A stretch of 58,638 bases of DNA, from positions 1-58,638 of the forward strand of contig CALEBN010000055.1 in NCBI GenBank assembly GCA_937943045.1. The letters are read 5' to 3'. The notes below the pieces were generated by a model, which saw only the letters and a program-made list of their open reading frames with translations, ran no database searches and was not told the origin of the DNA. The DNA comes from an uncultured Collinsella sp. (GTDB lineage: Bacteria; Actinomycetota; Coriobacteriia; Coriobacteriales; Coriobacteriaceae). A program made the translations under genes and the position numbers. Below are positions 32,166 to 40,598 of the stretch, piece by piece; the stretch's first letter is position 1, and each line of letters opens with the position of its first letter.

Positions 32166-32397
32166 GGGTTTTAGTTGCGAATAGCCTTCAATTGCTCCTT
32201 GGAATTGGCTTGAAAAGTGCTACCTAGAGCAAGTTATTTCGGAAAATGGACAGTCAACATTAGTTTGGCATATAGAGATCGATTTTTACCTACTAAAACC
32301 CCTGATAAAGCTGTTTGTAAAAGCAGTTGTGCTTAGCGACTAGGGCCTCACTGTCGATTATCCGAAAAAACTTATTATGGGTAGCATTTTCAAAACC
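32166..32397. repeat. Imperfect AT-rich inverted repeat
   Basis: Left arm 32207-32253 and right arm 32351-32397 are about 80 percent complementary over 47 bp. A second pair, GGGTTTTAGT at 32166-32175 and ACTAAAACCC at 32292-32301, is perfect. The region is much lower in GC than the genes around it and has no open frame. It looks like a degenerate MITE or two copies of one element in opposite orientation. Confidence 0.55.
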
Positions 32398-32413
32398 AGC
32401 CGGAGCAACGAAA

Positions 32414-32446
32414 TCGGCCCCCCGTTTCGTGAAAACGGGGGGCCGA
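32414..32446 (-). terminator. Terminator of serA
   Basis: Perfect 14-bp stem TCGGCCCCCCGTTT / AAACGGGGGGCCGA with a 5-nt loop, followed on the minus strand by TTTCGTTG. Lies 40 bases past the serA stop. Confidence 0.75.
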
Positions 32447-32485
32447 ATGGACTTCGTGGTCTGTCTGGCAGGCTTGGCGCCGACG

Positions 32486-33649
32486 CTACTTGATCACGCG
32501 CACGCGATACATCGACGGAATCTGCTTGAGCGCCTCGATGGTGCTGCTGTTCAGGTGCTCGTCGGTGTCGAACATGGTGTAGGCGTTCTCGCCAGCGGAC
32601 TCGTTGGTCATACGCTGCACGTTGGCGTTGTCCTTGGCGAGAATGGCCGTGATCTGGCCGATCATGTTGGGCACGTTGGCGTGCAGGCAGGCGATGCGGC
32701 TCGCGGCGCGCGCCTTGCCCATGCTGCAGGCGGGGTAGTTGACGCTGTGCGCGATATTGCCGTTTTCCAGGTAATCCTTGAGCTCGCTGATCGCCATGTC
32801 GGCGCAGTTGGCCTCGGCCTCGCCGGTGCCGGCGCCCGAGTGCGTGGTGATAAACGTATTGGGCATCTTGACGGTCTTGGGCGTGGCAAAGTCGCAGCTA
32901 AACCAGCTAAGCTTGCCCTCGCGCAGGGCGGCGTCGACGGCGTCCTCGTCAATGATGGTCTCGCGCGCGTAGTTGATGAGCACGGCGTCGGGTGCCAGCA
33001 GGTTGATTTGCTCGGTACTGATCATGCCGATGGTGTCGGCCTTGCTGGGCACGTGCACGGTGAGGTAGTCGCAGCCGCGGCAGAGGTCCTCGAGCGTGCC
33101 CACGCGCTGCACCTCGCGGCTCAGCACCCACGCGTGCTCGACGGAAATGAACGGATCGTAGCCGTAGACATCCATGCCCAGATCGACGCAGGCGTTGGCG
33201 ACCTTGGAGCCCACGTTGCCCAGACCGATGACGCCGATGCGCTTGCCCTTGAGCTCGCGGCCCACAAAGGCCTTCTTGGCCTTTTCGGCGTCGACCTGAA
33301 TCTCGGGGTCGTCGGCGTTGTCGCGTACCCAGTTCATCGATTGCACCACGCCACGGCTCGAAAGCACCAGCATGCCCAGGACGAGCTCCTTGACGGCGTT
33401 GCTGTTGGCACCGGGGGAGTTAAAGACGACGACGCCCTTTTTGGCGTACTCCTCGATGGGGATGTTGTTGACGCCGGCGCCGCAGCGGGCGATGGCGCGG
33501 ATGCCCTCGGGCAGCTCGTAGCCGTGCAGGTCGGTGGAGCGCATCAGGATGGCGTCGGCCTTCTCGGCGGTGCTCACAAACTCGTAGCCCTCGCCAAACT
33601 CGACCTTACCGTCCTTGGTGATGTCGTCGATGGTCTTAATCTTACGCAT
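32486..33649 (-). CDS. serA: 3-Phosphoglycerate dehydrogenase
   Basis: 387 aa, the short form with a C-terminal ACT domain. Catalyses the first step of serine synthesis, 3-phosphoglycerate to 3-phosphohydroxypyruvate with NAD. The substrate domain holds RCGAGVNNI, the NAD domain GVIGLGNVGSKVA, then NYARETIIDEDA and the catalytic His in ITTHSGAGTGEAE. The ACT domain starts near HANVPNMIGQITAIL and could bind serine. It lies 72 bases downstream of serC on the same strand, as one operon. Confidence 0.95.
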   Translation of the reverse strand: MRKIKTIDDITKDGKVEFGEGYEFVSTAEKADAILMRSTDLHGYELPEGIRAIARCGAGVNNIPIEEYAKKGVVVFNSPGANSNAVKELVLGMLVLSSRGVVQSMNWVRDNADDPEIQVDAEKAKKAFVGRELKGKRIGVIGLGNVGSKVANACVDLGMDVYGYDPFISVEHAWVLSREVQRVGTLEDLCRGCDYLTVHVPSKADTIGMISTEQINLLAPDAVLINYARETIIDEDAVDAALREGKLSWFSCDFATPKTVKMPNTFITTHSGAGTGEAEANCADMAISELKDYLENGNIAHSVNYPACSMGKARAASRIACLHANVPNMIGQITAILAKDNANVQRMTNESAGENAYTMFDTDEHLNSSTIEALKQIPSMYRVRVIK

Positions 33650-33721
33650 GGAAAAACTCCTTAGCAGGTTTTGATCTAAACAGGGTGGTCTGAGGTGGCT
33701 GGTCGGCCCGCGTGTTGCGGG

Positions 33722-34846
33722 CTAGTTAGATCGCGGACTCAAACTATGCTGCGCTTCGAAGTCCTTCATGTACGTGGCCAGCGCTTGCACGTCCTCCATG
33801 GTGACGGCGTTGTACACGCTTGCGCGCATGCCGCCGACGAGGCGATGGCCCTTGACGTTTTGAATCTGGTGCTCGGCCGCGCCTGCAACAAAGGCCGCAT
33901 CGAGCTCGGCGTCGCCGGTGCGGAAGGTGACGTTGGCGATGGAGCGGCTGTCGGCCTGCGTTGTGCCATGGAACAGCTCGCTGTGCTCGAGCAGGTCGTA
34001 GAGCAGGTTGGCCTTGGCCCAGTTGCGCTCGGCCATGGCGGCAAGTCCGCCGGTCTGCTCAACCCAACGGAACACCTTGCCGCACACGTAGATGCCAAAG
34101 GTGTTGGGCGTGTTGAGCATGGAGCCCTTGGCGACCTGGGTCTTGAGGTCCAGGTACTGCGGCGTCTGCGCAAAGGCGGGGCTTTCGGCGATAAGGTCGT
34201 CGCGCACGATGACCACGGTCACGCCTGCGGCGCCGGCGTTTTTCTGCGCGCCGGCGTAAATGAGCCCGTAGCGCTCAACGTCGAGCGGCTGTGACAAAAA
34301 GCAGCTCGAGACATCGGCGACCATCGGCACATCGCCGCAGTTGGGCAGCTCGTGGTACATGGTGCCAAAGATAGTGTTGTTCTGGCAGATGTAGACGTAG
34401 TCGAGCCCGTCGCCCGCGGCCTCGGCGGCAATGCGCGCGTTGACGTCGGCCATGTCTGGGATGCGGTCGAAATTGGTGTCCTCGGAGCTCGCGAGCAGCA
34501 CGGCCTCGCCGTACTTGGCGGCCTCCTTGTACGCCTTGTTGGCAAAGTTGCCGGTCACGACGTAGCCGGCGCGGCCGCGGCGCATGAGGTTCATGGGGAT
34601 GCCCGCAAACTGCAGCGTGGCGCCGCCCTGCAAAAACAGGACACGGTAGTTGTCGGGGATGCTCAGCAGGCGGCGCAGGGTTGCCTCGGCGTCGTCGATG
34701 ATCTGCTGGTACATGCTAGATCGATGGCTCATCTCGAGCACGGACATGCCGCAACCGCGGTAGTCCATCATCTCGTCGGCGATCTCGGCGAGCACGCTTG
34801 TGGGCAGCGCGGCCGGGCCAGCTGAGAAGTTGTGCACACGTGCCAT
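33722..34846 (-). CDS. serC: Phosphoserine aminotransferase
   Basis: 374 aa. Converts 3-phosphohydroxypyruvate and glutamate to phosphoserine. Opening NFSAGPAALP, MSHRSSMYQQIIDDAE, FLQGGATLQF and the PLP-lysine segment YAGAQKNAGAAGVTVVIV identify SerC. Start ATG preceded by GAGGGGGAAC. First gene of the serC-serA operon; no serB in the window. The last residues (SLSPRSN) are beyond the usual end. Confidence 0.95.
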   Translation of the reverse strand: MARVHNFSAGPAALPTSVLAEIADEMMDYRGCGMSVLEMSHRSSMYQQIIDDAEATLRRLLSIPDNYRVLFLQGGATLQFAGIPMNLMRRGRAGYVVTGNFANKAYKEAAKYGEAVLLASSEDTNFDRIPDMADVNARIAAEAAGDGLDYVYICQNNTIFGTMYHELPNCGDVPMVADVSSCFLSQPLDVERYGLIYAGAQKNAGAAGVTVVIVRDDLIAESPAFAQTPQYLDLKTQVAKGSMLNTPNTFGIYVCGKVFRWVEQTGGLAAMAERNWAKANLLYDLLEHSELFHGTTQADSRSIANVTFRTGDAELDAAFVAGAAEHQIQNVKGHRLVGGMRASVYNAVTMEDVQALATYMKDFEAQHSLSPRSN

Positions 34847-34988
34847 CTTCTAGTTCCCCCTCGTAGTCGTTTGAACGTTCGGGATACTTTAGCACAGTGG
34901 AGCGCCAGGCGCGACCGCATCACGGTAAAACTCGAGTGCGCCGCTATGATTTACAGGATGGTTACATGGGGGAGGGCGGTCGTTAGGT

Positions 34989-36731
34989 CTATATCACCGG
35001 GATATACCGTGACAAATACTCCTTGAGCGCCGTATTGCACACATAGAGATACGTTCCCAACATGCCGCGCGTCATGAGAACGTAGTAGGCGTTGACGATA
35101 ATCTTTCGTAGGTCGTCGTCGCTTGCCTTTTTCTTTGCGACGGTATCTTTGAAGTTTGCCTTGTTAACGCAGACGCCCCCTTTGTCGTTGTCGTAGTAAA
35201 TGTCTGGCCCCAGAATTACGAAGCCGTAGTTGAGGTCGTAGCCCTGTACCGTGTGGATGCATCCGACCTCGTTGACGGCGTTGGGGGAGTTAACCCAATC
35301 CTTTTGACTCGAGTTCCAACGTTTAGGGATGCCCTCAATGACGATGTCGAACGCGTCTTTGTGTTTCTTCGTTTCCCACTTCCACGCAAAACCTGCCGTC
35401 ATGCGGGATAGACCAACTTCTTCTTCCTTGGCTTGCTGTAGGGAACAGAAATCCTCAAATTGGTTGACGATTCCAAACTGGTATCTGGGGGTATCGCTGT
35501 TCGGATCCCCGGTTCGCGAATCGTAAGGCTCCGATGAAAAGAGATTCTTGAATTTCATGCCGGCATGCATATACGCTTTGTTATCGAGTAGATCATATAC
35601 AAAGTCGAGATACTCATCGCCGCCGCGTACTCGCATTTGCGTGCTTAGGCTGAACTCTTCAGTTTCAATGCCCTCTTCTTCGAGTTGGTTAAGTCGCCGC
35701 TCAAGACCGTCTCGATTGAGGCCGGATGCCCTGACTTGCTGCTTGGGGTCATAAAACAGATATGCCTTGTCGCAGCATTTGAATATCCAGTCAACTTGGT
35801 TGCTTGTGTGCGGAAGGTCAAGACGATCACAAGTGCTATAGAAGGCCTTGATGCCGGAGCCCATGCTTAGATAATTACCCAGTCGATGTGCTTCATCGAC
35901 AAGTAGGATGTCATAACGATCATTTTTGGTTACGTCACTGGGGCTCAAGATATCGCCAGGCTTTAACCCTGGAAGGAAGTGCGTGAGTTTCCTGAGGGTC
36001 TTTTTCAGGGAATCCATGGGGGTGACAAAACCGACTCGCAGGCCGGAAAGGTTGGGCTCATTTTTGATTTTGAACATGAGACTGATGGCGAGGATTGTTT
36101 TACCTGTTCCCGGCGCGCCATTCACGACGGTTATACGTTCTCTTTTTGAGCCGCCATGTTTTACGTCTTCATGCTCCTGTTCGAGACGTTTAAAAATCGT
36201 CTCGATCGTTTCGTATTGGTCGGGCGTAAGCGTCTTGAAAGGCGAGAACTTGAACAGATCGGAGTTCTCGAGCTCTTCAATCGGATGAATCGCGTAGTTT
36301 TCTTCGCGAAGCTTTGTCCAGAGGTCTCGGAACCTCTGGCGATACTGAGGCCGCTCAAAATAATCGAATTGGGCATAGCCGTTGTTGGCATTGGTGACCT
36401 GGTATTTTTCGTCGGCACAGAACAGCTCAATAAGTCGATTCTCGAACTCGAACGTTGCGGATTGGTTGAAGGTGGGATTGTCGATCAGAAGGGTCCGGTC
36501 GAAGTCCTTGTCCACGTTTGCAGCGTGTTGTTTCATACGGCGCTGGTAATTGGTTGTTTGGCCGATGTATGCCGTCTTGTTTCTGCTGTTGGTAAGAATG
36601 TAAAGGACAGGCCAACTCTCGTCATGATGGGCTCCAGGCTTTGGCGTGCCAAAGTCCTGAAGCGATTCGCTTGTCTCAAAGGGCTGGGGTAGGGGAAGCG
36701 TGTATTGCCGAAGGGCGAACTCATTACTCAT
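34989..36731 (-). CDS. GIY-YIG nuclease fused to Schlafen-group-3-type (DUF2075) helicase
   Basis: 580 aa. The start ATG (MSNEFALRQY) follows AAAGGCGA and lies inside the end of the MazG-like gene. Residues ~40-115 are a GIY-YIG domain: VLYILTNSR, AYIGQTTNYQRRMKQH, and Glu96 in EFENRL. Residues ~195-580 are a DUF2075/SLFN-g3 helicase: VVNGAPGTGKT (203-212), DILLVDEAHRL (274-284), QVRASGL, HTVQGYDLNYGFVILGPD and the end YYVLMTRGMLGTYLYVC. Such fusions suggest ATP-driven nucleic-acid processing or cleavage, plausibly in defence. GC is lower than in flanking serC and antiporter genes. Confidence 0.85.
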   Translation of the reverse strand: MSNEFALRQYTLPLPQPFETSESLQDFGTPKPGAHHDESWPVLYILTNSRNKTAYIGQTTNYQRRMKQHAANVDKDFDRTLLIDNPTFNQSATFEFENRLIELFCADEKYQVTNANNGYAQFDYFERPQYRQRFRDLWTKLREENYAIHPIEELENSDLFKFSPFKTLTPDQYETIETIFKRLEQEHEDVKHGGSKRERITVVNGAPGTGKTILAISLMFKIKNEPNLSGLRVGFVTPMDSLKKTLRKLTHFLPGLKPGDILSPSDVTKNDRYDILLVDEAHRLGNYLSMGSGIKAFYSTCDRLDLPHTSNQVDWIFKCCDKAYLFYDPKQQVRASGLNRDGLERRLNQLEEEGIETEEFSLSTQMRVRGGDEYLDFVYDLLDNKAYMHAGMKFKNLFSSEPYDSRTGDPNSDTPRYQFGIVNQFEDFCSLQQAKEEEVGLSRMTAGFAWKWETKKHKDAFDIVIEGIPKRWNSSQKDWVNSPNAVNEVGCIHTVQGYDLNYGFVILGPDIYYDNDKGGVCVNKANFKDTVAKKKASDDDLRKIIVNAYYVLMTRGMLGTYLYVCNTALKEYLSRYIPVI

Positions 36732-37080
36732 GATGGTTCGCCTTTCTGTATTCGTTAGATGATGCGTCGACGGGGTAGCGCTCGCCATTGCGCTTGAGCT
36801 TAGACGAAAGCGCCGCTGGCAGGTCGATTTCATTTAAATCTGCGAAACGCAGAAGGAAAAGGAGCGTGTCGGCGACTTCGTCTTCGATAGCTTGGCGTTG
36901 CTCGGTGTCTTCGAACATTTCTGCAATGCGCTCGTCGCTCACAAAACGAAAGAGCTGAAGGAGCTCGGAGGACTCAGTTGCCATGCCGATGGCAAGCTCT
37001 TTTGGCGTGTGATATTTGCGCCAGTCGCGTGCATCACAAAAGTCCCTGACTTGTTCCGTCATGGCATCGAGCTTATCCAT
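36724..37080 (-). CDS. MazG-like nucleotide pyrophosphohydrolase
   Basis: 118 aa. The start ATG (MDKLDAMTEQ) follows GGGAGG. One MazG-type helical domain with the metal motif ESSE (36-39) and EVAD (68-71), which is ExxE...ExxD. RDWRKYHTPKELAIGMATESSELL is typical of the iMazG/RS21-C6-like group. These enzymes hydrolyse (d)NTPs to monophosphates and pyrophosphate. The 3' end overlaps the next gene by 8 bases, so the pair is one translationally coupled operon. Confidence 0.9.
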   Translation of the reverse strand: MDKLDAMTEQVRDFCDARDWRKYHTPKELAIGMATESSELLQLFRFVSDERIAEMFEDTEQRQAIEDEVADTLLFLLRFADLNEIDLPAALSSKLKRNGERYPVDASSNEYRKANHHE

Positions 37081-37195
37081 CGTCCGCAACCTCCCTGATG
37101 TTCATTGTTTTATTATGGCAGTATCTGGTATTTATTGCACATCATTTGGGGTGTGCGGTTTGTTCGATCGCGATTGGCCGGTAGGAGGTTTCACC

Positions 37196-37402
37196 ATGAA
37201 GATCGACGTTGATGTAGACCAGCTGCGCGAGAGCTTGCTCGACCGCGCGGGGAGTGCGGCTGGCGTGGGCTTTCCGGCCGCCATGCTCGACGTAGTGGAT
37301 ATCGAGGACGAGTCGCCCCAAGAGCTCCTAGCCCGAGCTGAACGCGAAGGCCTCGACCTCCGTGTCTTCGCCACAGGCGACGATACGGACGACGGCTGGT
37401 AG
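37196..37402 (+). CDS. Small acidic protein, function unknown
   Basis: 68 aa. ATG preceded by TAGGAGG, a strong ribosome site, which makes the gene credible despite its size. The sequence MKIDVDVDQLRESLLDRAGSA has a charged helix followed by ...EDESPQELLARAEREGLDLRVFA and an acidic end DDTDDGW. No membrane segment or motif. It is divergent from the MazG-like gene and followed by a family A palindrome. Not recognised. Confidence 0.65.
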   Translation: MKIDVDVDQLRESLLDRAGSAAGVGFPAAMLDVVDIEDESPQELLARAEREGLDLRVFATGDDTDDGW

Positions 37403-37423
37403 CCATAGCCACCCCTCAACCCT

Positions 37424-37516
37424 ATCCCCACCCATAACTTGCGGTGAAATAGGGACTGTTTAGGCTGCTAGAAGGCCTATTCAGTCCCTATTTCACCGCA
37501 ACTTATGGGTGGGGAT
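37424..37516. repeat. Palindromic repeat, family A, long form
   Basis: 35-bp arms at 37424-37458 and 37482-37516 with one mismatch; the core is TTGCGGTGAAATAGGGACTG. It extends further outward than other copies. It separates the small gene from the antiporter stop codon at 37519 and can terminate both. Confidence 0.82.
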
Positions 37517-37518
37517 GG

Positions 37519-39120
37519 CTACGACGCTAGCGTGGCGATGACGGCTTCGTCGCCGGCGTATATGAGGGTGTTGCCGTCGGGGATGATCGTTTGGCCGTCG
37601 CGCTTGAGCATCACCACGATAAAGGGATGCTTGCCTTGTGGCACGTCGCGCAGGCGCAGTCCTGCCAGGCGACCGTGGGGCGTCACGGTGACTTCGCGCA
37701 GCGTAACCTCGGCACGCTCTTCAAACGTCGGCGCGGCCATAACCAGCAGGTCGCCTTCCTCGATGACGGTATCGCCGTTTGGCAGTACCGGGTGCGCGCC
37801 ATCGCGCAGCACCAGGACCACGAGCATGTCCGTCGCGCTGCCAATATCGGCGAGTGATCGACCGGCAAACGGATGGCCCGCGCCCACCTTGAGCTTAACG
37901 AACGACATGCCGTCCTCGTCGCGGTAATCGTTAAAGGTGCGGCGCACGTCGCCTTCCGCGTCGATCATGTCGAGCTTTTTCGCCACCGCCGGTAGCAGCG
38001 ATCCCTGCACCACAATGCTCGACACGGCAATCACAAACACCAGGTCAAACAGATCGTGCCCACCGGGAACACCGACCACCACGGCAAAGAGGCTGAATAC
38101 GACCGAAGCCGCGCCGCGCAGGCCCGCCCAGCTTACGAGTGCGACTTGGCGGGGGTTGGTCTTAAAGGGCGCCAGCAGCATGCCCACGGCGACGGGGCGG
38201 CTCACAAAGAGCATAAACGCCATGAGTGCCAGGCCCGGTAGCAGCATTTGCGGCAGGCGTGCGGGCGTCACGAGCAGGCCGAGCAAAAAGAAGATGGTCA
38301 TCTCGGCCATTTCGGTGAGGGTATCAAAGAAGTGCGCCATCTCGACCTTGCCGGTGATGTCGCTCGCGCCCAGCACAATGCCTGCCAGGTATACGGCCAA
38401 AAAACCGTTGCCGCCCAGATAGCTCGGCAGTGCGTAGGCAACGATCGCCACGGCGAACAAAAAGATAGTCTGCGCGCCCTCGGCCGTTGCGCGTGCGCGC
38501 TCAATCAGACGGCTGGATGTCCAGCCGATGGCAAGGCCCAGGCCAACACCCAGGATGATCTGCTTGGCCAGCAGCACGGGAATGTCGATATTGCCGCCCG
38601 CCGCGAGGGTCGCGAGCACCGCGGTGAGCATGTAGGCGACGGGGTCGTTGGAGCCCGATTCGACCTCGAGCAGCGAGTCGGTGCCGCCCCTCAGCGAAAG
38701 GTTGTGCTCGCGCAGCACGCTAAAGACGCTGGCAGCGTCAGTGGATGCTACGACCGACCCCAGCAGCAGGCCGCCGATCCAATCGAAGCCCAGCATGAAG
38801 TGCGCAAACGCGCCGGTGATGCCAGTGGTGATGACAACGCCGAGCGTGCTCAGCAGCACTGCGGGCGCGGCGACGGGCTTGGCACGGTCGATGTTGGTGT
38901 TAAAGCCGCCGTAGAACATGATGAACAGCAGCGCCGTACTGCAGACGGTTTCGGTAAGCGCGTAGTCGCTAAAGTCGATGTGCGCCGGACCGTTGACGCC
39001 CAGCAGCATGCCGAGCGCGATAAAGATGAGCAGGGTAGGGAAGGGGAGCTTTTTGCCGACGGGTTTGATGGTCAGGCACAAAATGATGACGAGGCCGATA
39101 AAGAGAAGTATCTGGTTCAT
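37519..39120 (-). CDS. K+/H+ antiporter with C-terminal RCK_C domains (NhaP2/CvrA type)
   Basis: 533 aa. About twelve membrane segments of the CPA1 family, with SVVASTDAASVFSVLREHNL and SGSNDPVAYMLTAVL holding the ion-binding acidic residues and SWAGLRGAASVVFSLFA near the end of the membrane part. From ~residue 385 two TrkA_C/RCK_C-like domains follow (VKLKVGAGHPFAGRSLADIG and VTVTPHGRLAGLRLRDVPQG), which in relatives bind nucleotides and gate transport. Exports K+ or Na+ in exchange for protons. Single gene. Confidence 0.92.
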   Translation of the reverse strand: MNQILLFIGLVIILCLTIKPVGKKLPFPTLLIFIALGMLLGVNGPAHIDFSDYALTETVCSTALLFIMFYGGFNTNIDRAKPVAAPAVLLSTLGVVITTGITGAFAHFMLGFDWIGGLLLGSVVASTDAASVFSVLREHNLSLRGGTDSLLEVESGSNDPVAYMLTAVLATLAAGGNIDIPVLLAKQIILGVGLGLAIGWTSSRLIERARATAEGAQTIFLFAVAIVAYALPSYLGGNGFLAVYLAGIVLGASDITGKVEMAHFFDTLTEMAEMTIFFLLGLLVTPARLPQMLLPGLALMAFMLFVSRPVAVGMLLAPFKTNPRQVALVSWAGLRGAASVVFSLFAVVVGVPGGHDLFDLVFVIAVSSIVVQGSLLPAVAKKLDMIDAEGDVRRTFNDYRDEDGMSFVKLKVGAGHPFAGRSLADIGSATDMLVVLVLRDGAHPVLPNGDTVIEEGDLLVMAAPTFEERAEVTLREVTVTPHGRLAGLRLRDVPQGKHPFIVVMLKRDGQTIIPDGNTLIYAGDEAVIATLAS

Positions 39121-39440
39121 GGATAGTGTCCGCTCCTGGGTGGTTTGCGTGGCACGGTCAATTGTTTGTGGTTATTTGTACCCAAAGGTGGTGGGTTTAT
39201 GGGGCCGAGCCGTGTGTGTTCGCATTTTCGACACGAGGCGGGGGCTCGGGCAGTGCTGCTTGCGGTGTTGGTGCTGGTGGCGCGGTATTTCCGGGGCGTG
39301 CGGGCGGCCGCTTGTGACCGTTGGCAGCGGTGGCACTTTCCAGCTTTATTGCAACGGGGTACAATGGGTAACGTTTAAGTTCAACTTGAAGTTTTAGTCG
39401 TGGCATCGGGCTTCGGCCGTAATGCAGGGAAAGGCGTTCC
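39121..39440. other. Intergenic region with candidate promoter, no gene
   Basis: Divergent region between the antiporter and metallophosphoesterase genes. TTTCCA (39337-39342), 17 bases, TACAAT (39360-39365) is a reasonable promoter toward the + strand. Short open frames here lack ribosome sites and look spurious. Confidence 0.4.
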
Positions 39441-40280
39441 ATGGCGATCTATGTGACATCTGATGCTCACGGGCACGTGCGCGCGCTGGACGAGGCCCTT
39501 TCCAAGATCTCGCTGACGTCCGACGACACGCTGTATGTGCTGGGCGACATGATCGACCGCGGTCCCGATCCGGTCGGCGTCATCAACTTGGTGCGGTCGC
39601 TGCCCAACGCTCGCGTGCTTAAGGGCAACCACGAGCAGATTATGCTCGACGCGATTATTGGCCAGGACCCGCTCGATGCCGAGACCTGGGATATCAATGG
39701 CGGTTGGACTACGCGCCAACAGCTCAACGAAATGGAATTTGAGGCATACGAGGAGCTGGTGCGCTGGGCTGCCGCCCTGCCGCTCTATGCGGTGGCCGAG
39801 ACTGCCGAACGGCCGTACCTGCTGGTGCACGCCGGCATTCAGGCCGAGGCGGCGCGTGCGTTTTTGCTTGAGCATGGTGTCGATTGCGGCGACGGCAGGG
39901 GAGCGGTCGATGTCGATAACGAGCTTCTGCAGCAAATGCTCGCCGTGCAGTCGTCCGATGACTTGCTGTGGATTCGTCACGGCTACTGGGATGCCCCGAC
40001 GGGGCTGCTTTCTGCCGAGGGCAAGGGCCCGGTCGTGGTGAGCGGCCACACGCCCACGGTGTCGCTGGGGCGTTATTGCGAGGTTGGCGGCCTGGCAGGG
40101 CTCGATGAGGAGTCGGGCCGCGGGCGGATGGTGCGCTTGGGTGGCGAGGATACCGCCGGCGTGCCCGATCGCATCGATATCGACTGTGCGGCGGCCACCG
40201 GTTCCGAGTTCGGCCGCGTGGGCATCCTGCGCCTGGACGACGGGGCGGAGTTTTATGCGAACATCAACCCGGGCGAATAA
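39441..40280 (+). CDS. Metallophosphoesterase (PrpE/Ser-Thr phosphatase-like)
   Basis: 279 aa. ATG preceded by GGGAAAGG. The dimetal motifs are in order: SDAHGHVRAL, LGDMIDRGPD, KGNHE, VHAGIQ and VSGHTPT. The pattern matches bacterial bis(5'-nucleosyl)-tetraphosphatase PrpE and PP1-like phosphatases. The substrate is not determined. Single gene. Confidence 0.92.
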   Translation: MAIYVTSDAHGHVRALDEALSKISLTSDDTLYVLGDMIDRGPDPVGVINLVRSLPNARVLKGNHEQIMLDAIIGQDPLDAETWDINGGWTTRQQLNEMEFEAYEELVRWAAALPLYAVAETAERPYLLVHAGIQAEAARAFLLEHGVDCGDGRGAVDVDNELLQQMLAVQSSDDLLWIRHGYWDAPTGLLSAEGKGPVVVSGHTPTVSLGRYCEVGGLAGLDEESGRGRMVRLGGEDTAGVPDRIDIDCAAATGSEFGRVGILRLDDGAEFYANINPGE

Positions 40281-40347
40281 TCGCTGCAAAGGGTAGCTAA
40301 TTTGGGACGGGGCCTTTTTGACTACTTTTGCCCTTCTGCCCGCTAAT

Positions 40348-40380
40348 TGATTTTTCTGGGACGGGGATTAAATAATCATT
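40348..40380. repeat. Family E half-element
   Basis: TGATTTTTCTGGGACGGGGA followed by TTAAATAATCATT matches one arm of the palindrome at 51507-51586. Just upstream, TTTGGGACGGGGCC followed by a TTTTTGACTACTTTT stretch (40301-40330) recurs in inverted orientation at about 51603-51637. Confidence 0.6.
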
Positions 40381-40394
40381 TGGCCGCCCGCTGG

Positions 40395-40517
40395 CTAAGT
40401 GAGTAGACTTTTTTGGAAATGCCGAGCACTCAACATGTTCGCCTCAATAAAACCGCAGGTCACAGACTTGTGCTTTGTCGGTGTGGTCGGGGATTCGGTA
40501 AAAGTCTACTCACTTAG
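40395..40517. repeat. Inverted repeat CTAAGTGAGTAGACTTTT
   Basis: Perfect 18-bp arms at 40395-40412 and 40500-40517 with an 87-nt loop. Seen once in this window. It lies between convergent genes. Confidence 0.7.
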
Positions 40518-40598
40518 TTTTGCGTGATGCATATTGTCCGCAACGAGACCCCAGCCGGGGTGATTCCATCGCAAATTCCGGTGAGCGGGGGCAGCTAA

